Shown: one piece after another, positions 52,728-60,524 of the stretch
Position numbering within the stretch: the first letter of the stretch is position 1
Layout: each line of letters begins with the position of its first letter
Assembly: GCF_005280195.1 (NCBI RefSeq)
Contig: NZ_SZPR01000008.1
Location: 62,001-126,000, forward strand
Direction of reading: 5' to 3'
DNA length: 64,000 bases
Source of the DNA: Streptomyces galbus
GTDB taxonomy: Bacteria > Actinomycetota > Actinomycetes > Streptomycetales > Streptomycetaceae
Program-made: the position numbers and the translations under genes
The notes under the pieces: model-generated
What the model was told of the DNA's origin: nothing
What the model saw: only the letters and a program-made list of their open reading frames with translations
Database searches by the model: none

Positions 52728-53215
52728 TCCCCCACCCCCTGTGATTCAGTCCCCTTGCACGGGACGGTGATCGAACAGGCATTCTCGCATCGCGAGATCG
52801 GATCCCAATAAGGTGATTTCCGGTCAGTGATCCGGATCGGCACAGGCGTGATTTCCCGCGTGCCGAGCCGTCATTGCGCCTGGGTGGTGCTCGGTTTCCT
52901 ACCCCAGGTGGCGCGGGGGTGGACGCCGAGAGCGAGGTTGCGCAGGCTCTGCCATGATGCGCGGGAAATGACCGACGTGTCGTCCAGCGGTATGGGTCAT
53001 CGCATCGGCCCGCCGCTCCCTGGCCCCACCGTGATGTCGCTGCGGGCGTGTGTCCTGGGCAAGACATCGCGAGCAGCCGTAGCGCCGGGCACTCGGCCCG
53101 CACCTCCGCCGAAGACGGAAGGCCGTTTCCTCGAGGCGGGTGACCAGGAGAGCTGTCACGGTGTCAGGGCCTGGGGTCCTCCAGCTTGACGGCAGCAGTG
53201 TCCGGGCCGTGCAAT
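52728..53215. other. Gene-poor stretch with possible decayed sequence
   Basis: No convincing gene in either strand. It must contain the promoter of the metzincin gene at its left end; the composition there (TGTGATTCAG, CCCAATAAGG) is noticeably A/T-rich. The rest has only short frames with unusual Arg-rich or Pro-rich translations, consistent with degraded DNA between island genes. Confidence 0.5.
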
Positions 53216-53992
53216 TCAGCGTCCGCCAAGGCGAACGTCTCGTGCTCTTCCACGACTTCGCCGTCCACGACGTTCCTCCTCCATCACTCGGTGCGACGGG
53301 TCCGCCAGGGGCAGGCCGGCGAGGTGCTTCTTGAGCCTCTTGGCCATCGGAAGGTAGGTCGAGAAAGTGAGCCCGCCGGACACGACGGCCCCGATGACGG
53401 GGATGGCCTTGGAGACGCCCTTCGCAAAGGACTGCTTGGTCATCTGGACGCCGAGGTAAGCCGCGGACTTCTTCACGATCGGGTAGATGACACCCTTGGT
53501 GAGCGCCTTTTGGGGCAGCTTCTTCGCGACCTGCTTCGACATCATCCCGGCGACTTTGCCCACGGCCATGTTCGCCGACTGGGTGCCGAACATCACGCCG
53601 AAGAACAGCGTGAGCACACCCATCGTCGCGTCATCGACTCCGTCGCCCTCGTCGTCGAACAGATCGGGCCAGCTGTAGAGGTAGGCGAGCTTCTGCGCGA
53701 TGCGCAGCATGTGGCCGACGTACTGGGCCAGGTCGGCGGGCACTGTGGCGGGAAGGGCGAGGATGCCGGGTATCCCTGCGGCGGCCGAGAGGGCGCTGAC
53801 TTTGGCGGTCTCGTAGCGGATGGAGTCGTTGGCGACCTTGTCGAGGAGTTCGACGGTGATGCCCGCCGCGGCGGGAGTCTCTTCCACCGCTCGTCGGATC
53901 TCGTCCTCGGAGCAGTGACGGGCCAGCGCACTGCGCAGGTACGCCTCCCTGTTGATACGCACGCTCGGGAGCTTCGCCGCCGCCAGCAGCAC
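53216..53992 (-). CDS. EcsC-like protein, 5' end doubtful
   Basis: 258 residues from GTG at 53992. The central part (LDKVANDSIRYETAKVSALSA, LPATVPADLAQYVGHMLRIA, GVIYPIVKKSAAYLGVQMTKQSF, AIPVIGAVVSGGLTF) fits the EcsC family of membrane-associated proteins of unknown function. Coding-like sequence (KEVEDSESRFFT) continues upstream of the GTG to an in-frame TAA, but no ATG, GTG or TTG lies there, and there is no ribosome site. The original start may have been lost, so the gene could be a recent pseudogene or start weakly at 53992. Confidence 0.65.
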   Translation of the reverse strand: MLLAAAKLPSVRINREAYLRSALARHCSEDEIRRAVEETPAAAGITVELLDKVANDSIRYETAKVSALSAAAGIPGILALPATVPADLAQYVGHMLRIAQKLAYLYSWPDLFDDEGDGVDDATMGVLTLFFGVMFGTQSANMAVGKVAGMMSKQVAKKLPQKALTKGVIYPIVKKSAAYLGVQMTKQSFAKGVSKAIPVIGAVVSGGLTFSTYLPMAKRLKKHLAGLPLADPSHRVMEEERRGRRSRGRARDVRLGGR

Positions 53993-54226
53993 CGTGAAGA
54001 ACCGCGACTCGGAGTCCTCGACCTCTTTACCCTGCTTCGTGGCAGGAACTTACAGGAGCCCCACGATCCGAGGGTCGGCGTGCACGAAGTCGAGCACTGC
54101 AGTTCGCGGTGGAGCCGCCGGGACTTGGGGCTGATGACGGTCCGCTCGTCGAGTGCGCGGCCAGTACCGCGGCGGCGGGGCCGGTTTCGGGCTCGCCGGT
54201 CCTTTGCCGCCCCGACCGCGCCTCAC

Positions 54227-54445
54227 GTGAAGTCGACCACCTTCCCCGGAGACGTGGTGATCCCGGACTCCGAGATGGGGCGGTTGCACAGGACAGGACT
54301 TGCTCGGGAGTTCGACATGCGAGGCAGCAGCTCCACGTACACGTACGACCTGGACAGCGGTGCGAAACCGACAGTGGACCCGCCGGACCAAGGACGAGAA
54401 GGAAGCCGCGGCGACGTCTCACGCGGCGACGAGGAGAACCGGTGA
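54227..54445 (+). CDS. Possible C-terminal gene remnant coupled to a lipoprotein
   Basis: 72 residues from GTG. The translation (PGDVVIPDSEMGRLHRTGLA, REFDMRGSSSTYTYDLDSG) looks like real protein, unlike the noise around it, and its stop overlaps the next GTG (GTGA). The frame is open upstream but no convincing start or domain is seen, and the left side borders the truncated EcsC gene. I read it as the 3' end of a gene cut by rearrangement; it might also be a small intact gene. Confidence 0.4.
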   Translation: MKSTTFPGDVVIPDSEMGRLHRTGLAREFDMRGSSSTYTYDLDSGAKPTVDPPDQGREGSRGDVSRGDEENR

Positions 54446-54951
54446 CGACCACACGAGCTGCCCTCCTCGTCGTGGCAGCGGCAGCCGCTCTTCTGCTGTC
54501 CGCCTGCTCCGGCCCGGACACGGACGAGCACCATGCGACCGACGGGCGCACCTCGCGGTGGGACGAGAACGCCGGCGCGCCCGAGGCATCGGCGTTCATG
54601 AACGTGACCGTGCCCGAGGGAGCGACCGAGGTCAAGGGAGCGGTGCAGGTCAACCCCCAGGAGGACATCTACCTCCTCTCGTTCGTCACCGGCGAGAGGA
54701 ACGCCGAAGGCATCGCGGCGGACCTTCGTCCCGAAGAACCGCTGAAGGCGAAGAAGGTCGACTTCCCCCCGGACGGCGAGCTCTTCGAGCACCTCGGGCT
54801 GGCCGAGCCGCAGACGCTGAAGGGAGCCCGCTCGGCCGGGGCCTGCCCCCCGTGCGTGAAGGACGACCGTCGCAGGAAGGTGCAGTGGATCGACATCTAC
54901 GTCCAGGCGCTTGGGGACGATCGGGCCAGGGTCTACCTGAAGGCGTTCTGA
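54442..54951 (+). CDS. Lipoprotein, function unknown
   Basis: 169 residues. The signal peptide (ALLVVAAAAALLLSAC) has lipobox Cys22. The mature part is a small acidic domain with VPEGATEVKGAVQVNPQEDI, LLSFVTGERNAEGIAADL, two Cys in ACPPCVKD and a YVQALGDDRARVYLKAF end. It should be anchored to the outer membrane face. GTG start with GAGGAG upstream; it overlaps the preceding frame by four bases. Its 3' end overlaps the convergent DUF2075 remnant by 19 bases. Confidence 0.82.
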   Translation: MTTTRAALLVVAAAAALLLSACSGPDTDEHHATDGRTSRWDENAGAPEASAFMNVTVPEGATEVKGAVQVNPQEDIYLLSFVTGERNAEGIAADLRPEEPLKAKKVDFPPDGELFEHLGLAEPQTLKGARSAGACPPCVKDDRRRKVQWIDIYVQALGDDRARVYLKAF

Positions 54952-55339
54952 CCTCCACCCGCCAACTCCTTCAGCTTCTCCCGCGTCTCCGGGTCCGTCG
55001 AGTACACGATCGTGCCGACCATCCCTCGCGTCAGGAGCACCTTGTACGTGTTGCGGATCAGGCGGTCGACGTCGGCGTCCGGGGTGGACTTCTTACGAGC
55101 ACGGCGTCGGCACGCTTGCTGTTCAGCGGCAGTGTGTACTCCAGCACGACCTCCACGTCACCGAGGCCCGCGTCGTTGAGGGCGGCGGCCAGGACGGGGA
55201 CGCTGCGCTCCCAGGAGCGCACCTCCGAGGCACCGGGCCGGTGGCCGTGCAGGTGGGCGAACTGGTCGGTGAGGTGCAGGAACAGCCAGCCGTCGAATGC
55301 CATGACGGCGACCGTTTTCGCGGACTCGCGGAACAGCAC
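54933..55339 (-). pseudogene. DUF2075-type ATPase gene with its centre deleted
   Basis: The N-terminal piece (GTG at 55339) reads FDGWLFLHLTDQFAH, SEVRSWERSVPVLAAALNDA and LEYTLPLNSKRADAVL, the start of DUF2075-containing ATPase/helicase-like proteins. Near 55091-55098 it joins, in another frame, to the C-terminal piece KSTPDADVDRLIRNTYKVLLTRGMVGTIVYSTDPETREKLKELA when read in parts; this is the family's last helicase motif. The middle, several hundred residues including the Walker motifs, is absent. Intact relatives are around 600 residues, so this is a nonfunctional remnant. Confidence 0.8.
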
Positions 55340-55488
55340 GGACTTCCCCCAGGCAGCACGAAGTGACTCGTGCGGGTGGGGGCATGTCCTTCGAGACTCC
55401 ACCGGAGTGGAGCGGAAGCCCGTCGGGCCGCTCTGACGATGTTGTCCGAGGATGTCCGGCGGCACCGTGGTTCGCGCCGACGGTCCGC

Positions 55489-55650
55489 TCAAGCGGTGGC
55501 GCCCGGCCCCGCCCCCTCCGTCGCCGTCAGTCCGGTGGTCGCCGGTTCCTGTTCGGTGTCCGATGTCGGCAGCAGGGCGTCCTCGTAGCGGCCCAGGGCC
55601 AGTACGACGGCGAGCATCACGACCGGGACGAGCGCGGCGAGCAGCGCCAT
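55489..55650 (-). CDS. Small single-pass membrane protein
   Basis: 53 residues. One N-terminal helix (ALLAALVPVVMLAVVLALG) precedes RYEDALLPTSD and a Thr/Ala/Gly-rich tail. GGGGAAGGA stands six bases before the ATG, which supports translation. Function unknown; streptomycetes carry many such small membrane proteins. Confidence 0.65.
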   Translation of the reverse strand: MALLAALVPVVMLAVVLALGRYEDALLPTSDTEQEPATTGLTATEGAGPGATA

Positions 55651-55764
55651 GGCATGTCCTTCCCCAGCAGTCCATGTGGGGGGGTGCGGTCCGGGTCCCC
55701 GGGTCGCCGCAGGGCAAACCCGGGATGCGTTGTCGCGAGCCCTGCTTGATCCGGGCATGACCCG

Positions 55765-55789
55765 GTGTCGGTCGGCTCTGCTCGGGTAC
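55765..55789 (+). promoter_or_regulatory. Possible SigB-type promoter of the DUF2795 gene
   Basis: GTGT (55765-55768), 15 bases, then GGGTAC (55784-55789) fits the GNNT-N14-16-GGGTAC form used by SigB-type factors. It lies about 32 bases upstream of the start codon. The pattern is weak and common by chance, but the downstream genes are stress-type. Confidence 0.4.
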
Positions 55790-55820
55790 GCGGGGGATTC
55801 CCGATGCTCTGGAGGGAGAC

Positions 55821-56195
55821 ATGCAGCGAGGCAGTGACCGGCTGAGCGTCCACCGGGACGACGAGATGAAGCACGAACTGCAGGGTCTGCTGCGGTCGGG
55901 GCACCCCACCCGGTCCGAGGAGTGGCACGACCCCGAGCCGGGCGCCGACGACGACCCGCAGGTGTGGGGCGGTGGGCTGGCGCCCGAGGCGGCGTCCCTC
56001 GAGACGGTCCGGCTCGAACTGGCCCGGACCCTGACCCGCGGCGACTTCCCGGCCACCGGCAAGGCCGTCGTCAGCGCCCTGCGCCGGCACCACGCCCCCG
56101 ACGCCCTGATCGAGGCGGTGGCGGAGCTGCCGCCGAAGAAGACCTGGCAGGGCGTCCAGGAGCTGGCCGAGGCGCTCGTGGGCGAGCGCGAGTGA
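55821..56195 (+). CDS. DUF2795-domain protein
   Basis: 124 residues. The C-terminal half (LARTLTRGDFPATGKAVVSALRRHHAPDALIEAVAELPPKKTW) has the DUF2795 pattern, a small helical domain of unknown function common in actinobacteria and often in stress regulons. GGAGGG precedes the ATG. It lies 52 bases upstream of a PfpI/DJ-1 gene and is probably co-transcribed with it. Confidence 0.75.
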   Translation: MQRGSDRLSVHRDDEMKHELQGLLRSGHPTRSEEWHDPEPGADDDPQVWGGGLAPEAASLETVRLELARTLTRGDFPATGKAVVSALRRHHAPDALIEAVAELPPKKTWQGVQELAEALVGERE

Positions 56196-56247
56196 CCCCC
56201 GGCCCCCACCACAGGCACGAACCGACCGAGCGTACGAAGGACTGAAC

Positions 56248-56790
56248 ATGCGTATCGCGTTTCTCACCGCACCCGAGGGCGTCGAGCAGGTCGAGCTGAC
56301 CGAACCCTGGCAGGCAGCGAAGGACGCCGGCCACGAGCCCGTGCTCGTGTCGACCGAGGCGGGCGAGATCCAGGCGTTCAACCACTTGGACAAGGCCGAC
56401 ACCTTCCCCGTGGACGAGCTGGTCGGCGAGGTGACCGTGGACGCCTTCGACGGGCTGGTCCTGCCGGGCGGCGTCGCCAACCCCGACTTCCTGCGCACGG
56501 ACGAGAAGGCCGTGGCGTTCGTGCGCGGCTTCTTCGAGGCGGGCCGGCCGGTCGCCGCGATCTGCCACGCCCCGTGGACGCTCGTCGAGGCGGACGTCGT
56601 GCGCGGCCGGGTCCTCACGTCCTGGCCGAGCCTGCAGACCGACCTGCGCAACGCGGGCGCCACCTGGGTCGACGAGCAGGTGAAGGTCTGCGACCACGGC
56701 ACCAACAAGCTGATCACCAGCCGCAAGCCGGACGACCTCAAGGCGTTCTGCGAGACGTACCTCGAGGTGTTCGCGGCCGAGGCCGGTTGA
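56248..56790 (+). CDS. PfpI/DJ-1 family (type 1 glutamine amidotransferase-like) protein
   Basis: 180 residues. The fold is clear: MRIAFLTAPEGVEQVELTEPW, DAFDGLVLPGGVANPDFLRT with the conserved Glu partner, and AAICHAPWTLVEADVV with nucleophile Cys106, then GRVLTSWPSLQTDLRNAGATWVD. Relatives (YraA, YhbO, PfpI) act in protein repair or deglycation and protect against stress. ATG start. In an apparent operon with the DUF2795 gene. Confidence 0.92.
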   Translation: MRIAFLTAPEGVEQVELTEPWQAAKDAGHEPVLVSTEAGEIQAFNHLDKADTFPVDELVGEVTVDAFDGLVLPGGVANPDFLRTDEKAVAFVRGFFEAGRPVAAICHAPWTLVEADVVRGRVLTSWPSLQTDLRNAGATWVDEQVKVCDHGTNKLITSRKPDDLKAFCETYLEVFAAEAG

Positions 56791-56903
56791 GGACGACGGC
56801 AAGCGGGCCCACCTCACGGCTCCCCGGCCCTCACGAGGCCCCATGCGGGGCTCGGGGGGCCGTACCCGTTGCGGGGGGTCGTACGCGGCGGTCCCGGCGG
56901 TGG

Positions 56904-57221
56904 TCAGCGCCCGCCCGTGCCGCCACCCGCGCCGCCCGGGCCCCACTTGCCCACCGGCGTTCCCTCAGCACCCTGGGAAGAGCCCTGGGGCTCGCCGTCG
57001 GCGGTGCGTTCGCGGGCGCCCTCGCGGGTGCGGCCGGGGGCCACGAAGCGGCGCGGGTTGCGCCGCAGGTACTCGCCCTCCAGGACGGCCATGCGCTCGT
57101 TGTGGGCCCGCAGTGCGTCGTTCGAGCCGTACAGCAGGGTGTCGTGACGGGTGCGGTGGATCGTCTCCAGCTCCTTCATGAGCTGCTGGTCGTCCAGCCG
57201 GTCCGGGTCGACTCCGGTCAT
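56904..57221 (-). CDS. DUF6158-type small protein
   Basis: 105 residues. MTGVDPDRLDDQQLMKELETIHRTRH and AHNERMAVLEGEYLRRNPRRFV match what I remember of the DUF6158 family; the last 40 residues are a Gly/Glu-rich tail. ATG at 57221 gives the family N-terminus; the frame also has ATG at 57251, but that lies only 10 bases from a predicted promoter. Function unknown, probably stress-related. Confidence 0.68.
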   Translation of the reverse strand: MTGVDPDRLDDQQLMKELETIHRTRHDTLLYGSNDALRAHNERMAVLEGEYLRRNPRRFVAPGRTREGARERTADGEPQGSSQGAEGTPVGKWGPGGAGGGTGGR

Positions 57222-57260
57222 CGTGGTGCCCCGCTCGTCGTGTTCGTTCATGCGGCCCGG

Positions 57261-57285
57261 GTACCCACCCGGTTCACGGCCACCC
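57261..57285 (-). promoter_or_regulatory. Possible SigB-type promoter of the DUF6158 gene
   Basis: On the minus strand GGGT (57285-57282), 15 bases, then GGGTAC (57266-57261). With initiation near 57254 the leader would be about 30 bases, which also favours the 57221 start. Chance matches are common in this GC range. Confidence 0.4.
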
Positions 57286-57304
57286 CGAACGGGATCCCGT
57301 GAAC
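57272..57304. repeat. Inverted repeat between the ABC-F and DUF6158 genes
   Basis: GTTCACGG-N17-CCGTGAAC is perfect over eight bases, and the 12-base palindrome ACGGGATCCCGT lies at 57289-57300 across its right arm. It could be an operator over the DUF6158 promoter or part of a terminator for the ABC-F gene. Confidence 0.5.
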
Positions 57305-57380
57305 GAACCGTGGAGCCGACCTTTCTGCACCCACTGTACGAAGACTCCGCGTGGTCGGCCTCCGGGTACGTGACCGGTGG

Positions 57381-59000
57381 CTACCGCGCCCGCTCCACCC
57401 GCCGCTCGTCCCAGACCGGCTCGGCCGTCTCGCGGACCCGGCCGTCGCTGCCGAAGACCAGGAAGCGGTCGAAGGAGCGGGCGAACCAGCGGTCGTGGGT
57501 GACCGCGAGGACCGTGCCCTCGAACGCCTCCAGGCCCTCTTGGAGCGCCTCGGCCGAATCCAGGTCGAGGTTGTCGGTGGGCTCGTCCAGCAGCAGGGCC
57601 GTGACGCCCTGCAGCTCCAGCAGGAGGATCTGGAAGCGGGCCTGCTGTCCGCCGGAGAGGCGGTCGAAGCCCTGCTCGGCCTGCTGGGTCAGCTCGTAGC
57701 GGCGCAGCCGGGACATGGCCGCGCCCCGGTCCTGGGAGTGGTCCTTCCACAGGATGTCGAGCAGGCTGCGGCCCTGGAGTTCCGGGTGCGCGTGGGTCTG
57801 GGCGAAGTGGCCCGGCACGACCCGCGCGCCGAGCTTCCACCGGCCCGTGTGGGCCACGTCGTCACCGGCGAGCAGCCGCAGGAAGTGGGACTTGCCGGAG
57901 CCGTTGGAGCCGAGCACGGCGACCCGTTCCCCGTAGAAGACCTCCAGGTCGAAGGGCTTCATCAGGCCGGTGAGCTCGAGCTGCTCGCAGGTGACGGCCC
58001 GCACGCCGGTGCGGCCGCCCTTCAGGCGCATGGTGATGTCCTGCTCGCGCGGCGGCTCGGGCGGCGGGCCGGCCTCCTCGAACTTGCGCAGCCGGGTCTG
58101 GGCGGCCTGGTAGCGGGAGGCCAGCTCATGGCTGATGCTCGCGGCCTGGCGCAGGCTCAGCACCAGCTTCTTGAGCTGGGCGTGCTTCTCGTCCCAGCGG
58201 CGGCGCAGCTCCTCGAAGCGGGCGAAGCGCTCGCGCCGGGCCTCGTGGTAGGTGGCGAAGCCCCCGCCGTGCACCCAGGCGTCGGCGCCGGCCGGGCCCG
58301 GCTCCACGGAGACGATCTTCTCCGCGGCGCGGGCGAGGAGTTCCCGGTCGTGGGAGACGAACAGGACCGTCTTGCGGGTCTCCTTCAGCCGCTCCTCCAG
58401 CCAGCGCTTGCCGGGCACGTCGAGGTAGTTGTCGGGCTCGTCGAGCAGCAGCACCTCGTCGGTGCCGCGCAGCAGCGCCTCCAGCACCAGACGCTTCTGC
58501 TCGCCGCCGGAGAGGGTGCGCACCAGCCGCCACTGGGCCCGCTCGTAGGGGACGCCCAGGGCGGCCGTGGTGCACATGTCCCACAGGGTCTCGGCCTCGT
58601 AGCCGCGGGCCTCCGCCCAGTCGGCGAGGGCCTGGGCGTAGCGCATCTGGGCGGCCTCGTCGTCGACCGTCATCACGGCGTGCTCGGCCTCGTCGACGGC
58701 CCGGGCCGCCTCACGGATGCGGGGCGGGGCGACGGACACCAGCAGGTCGCGCACGGTGGTCTCGTCGCGGACGGAGCCCACGAACTGCCGCATCACGCCG
58801 AGCCCGCCGCTGACGGTGACGGTGCCGCCGTGCGGCTTGAGCTCGCCGGAGATCAGCCGCAGCAGGGTCGTCTTGCCGGCGCCGTTGGGTCCGACGAGCG
58901 CCACGACGGCCCCTTCGCCCACCCGGAAGGACACGTCGCCGAGCAACGCCCTCCCGTCGGGGAGGTAGTACTCGAGGTGCGCGGCTTCCAGGTGTCCCAT
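57381..59000 (-). CDS. ABC-F family ATPase (ribosome-protection/translation type)
   Basis: 539 residues, two ATPase domains without membrane segments. Domain 1: GPNGAGKTT, LSGGEQKR, LLLDEPDNYLD. Domain 2: GSNGSGKSH, LSGGQQAR, LLLDEPTDNLD. The linker (about 245-310) is the charged coiled-coil that reaches into the ribosome in ABC-F proteins. Members either rescue stalled ribosomes (EttA-like) or confer antibiotic resistance; the short arm length does not decide which. ATG at 59000; the frame is open upstream without a ribosome site. Confidence 0.92.
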   Translation of the reverse strand: MGHLEAAHLEYYLPDGRALLGDVSFRVGEGAVVALVGPNGAGKTTLLRLISGELKPHGGTVTVSGGLGVMRQFVGSVRDETTVRDLLVSVAPPRIREAARAVDEAEHAVMTVDDEAAQMRYAQALADWAEARGYEAETLWDMCTTAALGVPYERAQWRLVRTLSGGEQKRLVLEALLRGTDEVLLLDEPDNYLDVPGKRWLEERLKETRKTVLFVSHDRELLARAAEKIVSVEPGPAGADAWVHGGGFATYHEARRERFARFEELRRRWDEKHAQLKKLVLSLRQAASISHELASRYQAAQTRLRKFEEAGPPPEPPREQDITMRLKGGRTGVRAVTCEQLELTGLMKPFDLEVFYGERVAVLGSNGSGKSHFLRLLAGDDVAHTGRWKLGARVVPGHFAQTHAHPELQGRSLLDILWKDHSQDRGAAMSRLRRYELTQQAEQGFDRLSGGQQARFQILLLELQGVTALLLDEPTDNLDLDSAEALQEGLEAFEGTVLAVTHDRWFARSFDRFLVFGSDGRVRETAEPVWDERRVERAR

Positions 59001-59102
59001 GGGGAGGATTCTGCGGGCCCGGCGGGGAGCCGGGCAAACCCTTATCCGGCTGGGCAACCCCTTGTCCGGGGGTGCGGTGAGGCCGGTGCGCCCGCGTGCG
59101 GC

Positions 59103-59759
59103 TCAGGCCGTCCCGTCCAGGGCCTGCCCGGTCGGGCCGCCCTCGCCCGCGGGGACCACCGTGGCGCCCGCCCAGGTCAGGGCCTTCCAGCCGTCTTCGG
59201 GGCTGCCTTCCAGGACGACGACGCCGGTGTTCTCCAGGCGGTGGGCGGCGGCGAAGGGGACGTCGACGTTGTGGGCGCGGGCGGCGGCCCAGGCGCGGAT
59301 GGCGGCGCCGTGGCTGACCATCGCGACCGTCCGGGCGCCGCTCGCGGCGGCCTCGGCGACCACCGCGTCGTAGCGGGTGAGGAAGTCGGTGCCGGACTCG
59401 CCGCCGGGCATGCGCAGGTCCGTGTCGCCGTCGGCCCAGGCGAACACCGTGCGCATGTAGCGCTCGCCGGCCTCGCCCACGCCGGGCAGCATCTCCATGT
59501 CCCCGGCGGACACCTCGCGCAGGCCGTCGCGGACCAGGACCTCCAGGCCGCGGGCGGCGGCCAGCGGGGCGGCGGTGAGCTGGGTGCGGACCAGGGTGGA
59601 GGCGTACAGCGCCTCTATGTCCTCGCCGGCCAGGGCCTGGGGCAGCGCGGCCGCCTGCCGCCGGCCGAGGTCCGTCAGGCCGGGGCCGGGGGCGGCCGTG
59701 TCCAGCAGGTAGTCCACGTTGGAGGGGGTCTGACCGTGGCGGACGAGGAGCAGGCGCAT
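59103..59759 (-). CDS. Histidine phosphatase (phosphoglycerate mutase-like)
   Basis: 218 residues. The RHG motif is LLVRHGQTPSN (His8), with Arg in YASTLVRTQLTAAPLA and the second His in AMVSHGAAIRAW. Such proteins remove phosphate from small metabolites; the exact substrate cannot be inferred. ATG start. Divergent from a PAP2 phosphatase gene. Confidence 0.9.
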   Translation of the reverse strand: MRLLLVRHGQTPSNVDYLLDTAAPGPGLTDLGRRQAAALPQALAGEDIEALYASTLVRTQLTAAPLAAARGLEVLVRDGLREVSAGDMEMLPGVGEAGERYMRTVFAWADGDTDLRMPGGESGTDFLTRYDAVVAEAAASGARTVAMVSHGAAIRAWAAARAHNVDVPFAAAHRLENTGVVVLEGSPEDGWKALTWAGATVVPAGEGGPTGQALDGTA

Positions 59760-59830
59760 GCGGGGGACCCTCCGGTCGGCTGGGGTGCCCGTCCCGCGGG
59801 GGAACGGCCGCTTCAGGGTACCCGCAGGCC

Positions 59831-60394
59831 ATGAGGAAGGATCTCGGTCCCGCCGGCCCGGCGGCGGGCCTGCGCGCGGGGCTGCTCGCGCTCGACCGGC
59901 GGGTGTTCGAGTTCGCGGCCGCCAGGCGCTGGCCCGCCGCCGGGCCGGTGCTGCCGCGGCTGAGCCGGGGCGCCGACCACGGGGTGCTGTGGGGCGCGGC
60001 GGCGGCCGCGATGGCGGTGAGCCGTACGGCCAGGGGCCGCCGGGCCGCCGCCCGCGGTGTGGCCTCGCTGGGGCTGGCGTCCCTGGTCATCAACACGCTC
60101 GGCAAGCGCTCGGTGCGCCGGACGCGGCCCGCGCTGGACGCGGTGCCGGTGGGCCGGCGGCTGCAGCGGCAGCCGTTCACCACGTCGTTCCCGTCGGGCC
60201 ACGCGGCGTCGGCGGCGGCCTTCGCGACCGGGGTCGCGCTGGAGTCGCCGGGCTGGGGGGCGGCCGTCGCGCCGGTCGCGTTCTCGGTGGCGCTGTCCCG
60301 CGTCTACACCGGGGTGCACTTCCCCGGCGACGTCCTCGCGGGCGCGGCGCTCGGGGTGGGTGCCGCGTTCACCGTCAGGGGCCTGACACCATGA
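59831..60394 (+). CDS. PAP2-family membrane phosphatase
   Basis: 187 residues with several hydrophobic segments. The three PAP2 signatures are complete: KRSVRRTRP, PSGHAAS and SRVYTGVHFPGD. Such enzymes dephosphorylate lipid phosphates, for example undecaprenyl pyrophosphate or phosphatidic acid, on the outer face of the membrane. ATG start; the protein ends with a short arginine-containing tail. Confidence 0.92.
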   Translation: MRKDLGPAGPAAGLRAGLLALDRRVFEFAAARRWPAAGPVLPRLSRGADHGVLWGAAAAAMAVSRTARGRRAAARGVASLGLASLVINTLGKRSVRRTRPALDAVPVGRRLQRQPFTTSFPSGHAASAAAFATGVALESPGWGAAVAPVAFSVALSRVYTGVHFPGDVLAGAALGVGAAFTVRGLTP

Positions 60395-60397
60395 ATT

Positions 60398-60412
60398 CTG
60401 ACGATCCGTCAG
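60398..60412. promoter_or_regulatory. Inverted repeat upstream of the methyltransferase
   Basis: CTGACG-ATC-CGTCAG lies in a brief A/T-rich patch (60390-60440) after the PAP2 stop, about 113 bases before the methyltransferase start. Possible operator. Confidence 0.35.
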
Positions 60413-60524
60413 TCCGCATGGCGAAACATATGGTCTCAGCATGCGGCCACGGGCGTACCGTGAGGACCATCGCCCCGGGCGTCCACGCCGCCCGGGGGCC
60501 GGTACGACGCGAAGGGGTTCAGTC

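Noticed and set aside
52899..53159. Arg/Cys-rich minus frame resembling a transposase fragment
   Set aside because: No conserved transposase motif or inverted repeats; composition is that of a random frame.
57351..59834. 827-codon open frame opposite the ABC-F and phosphatase genes
   Set aside because: Shadow of two genes with complete motifs; no ribosome site or domain.
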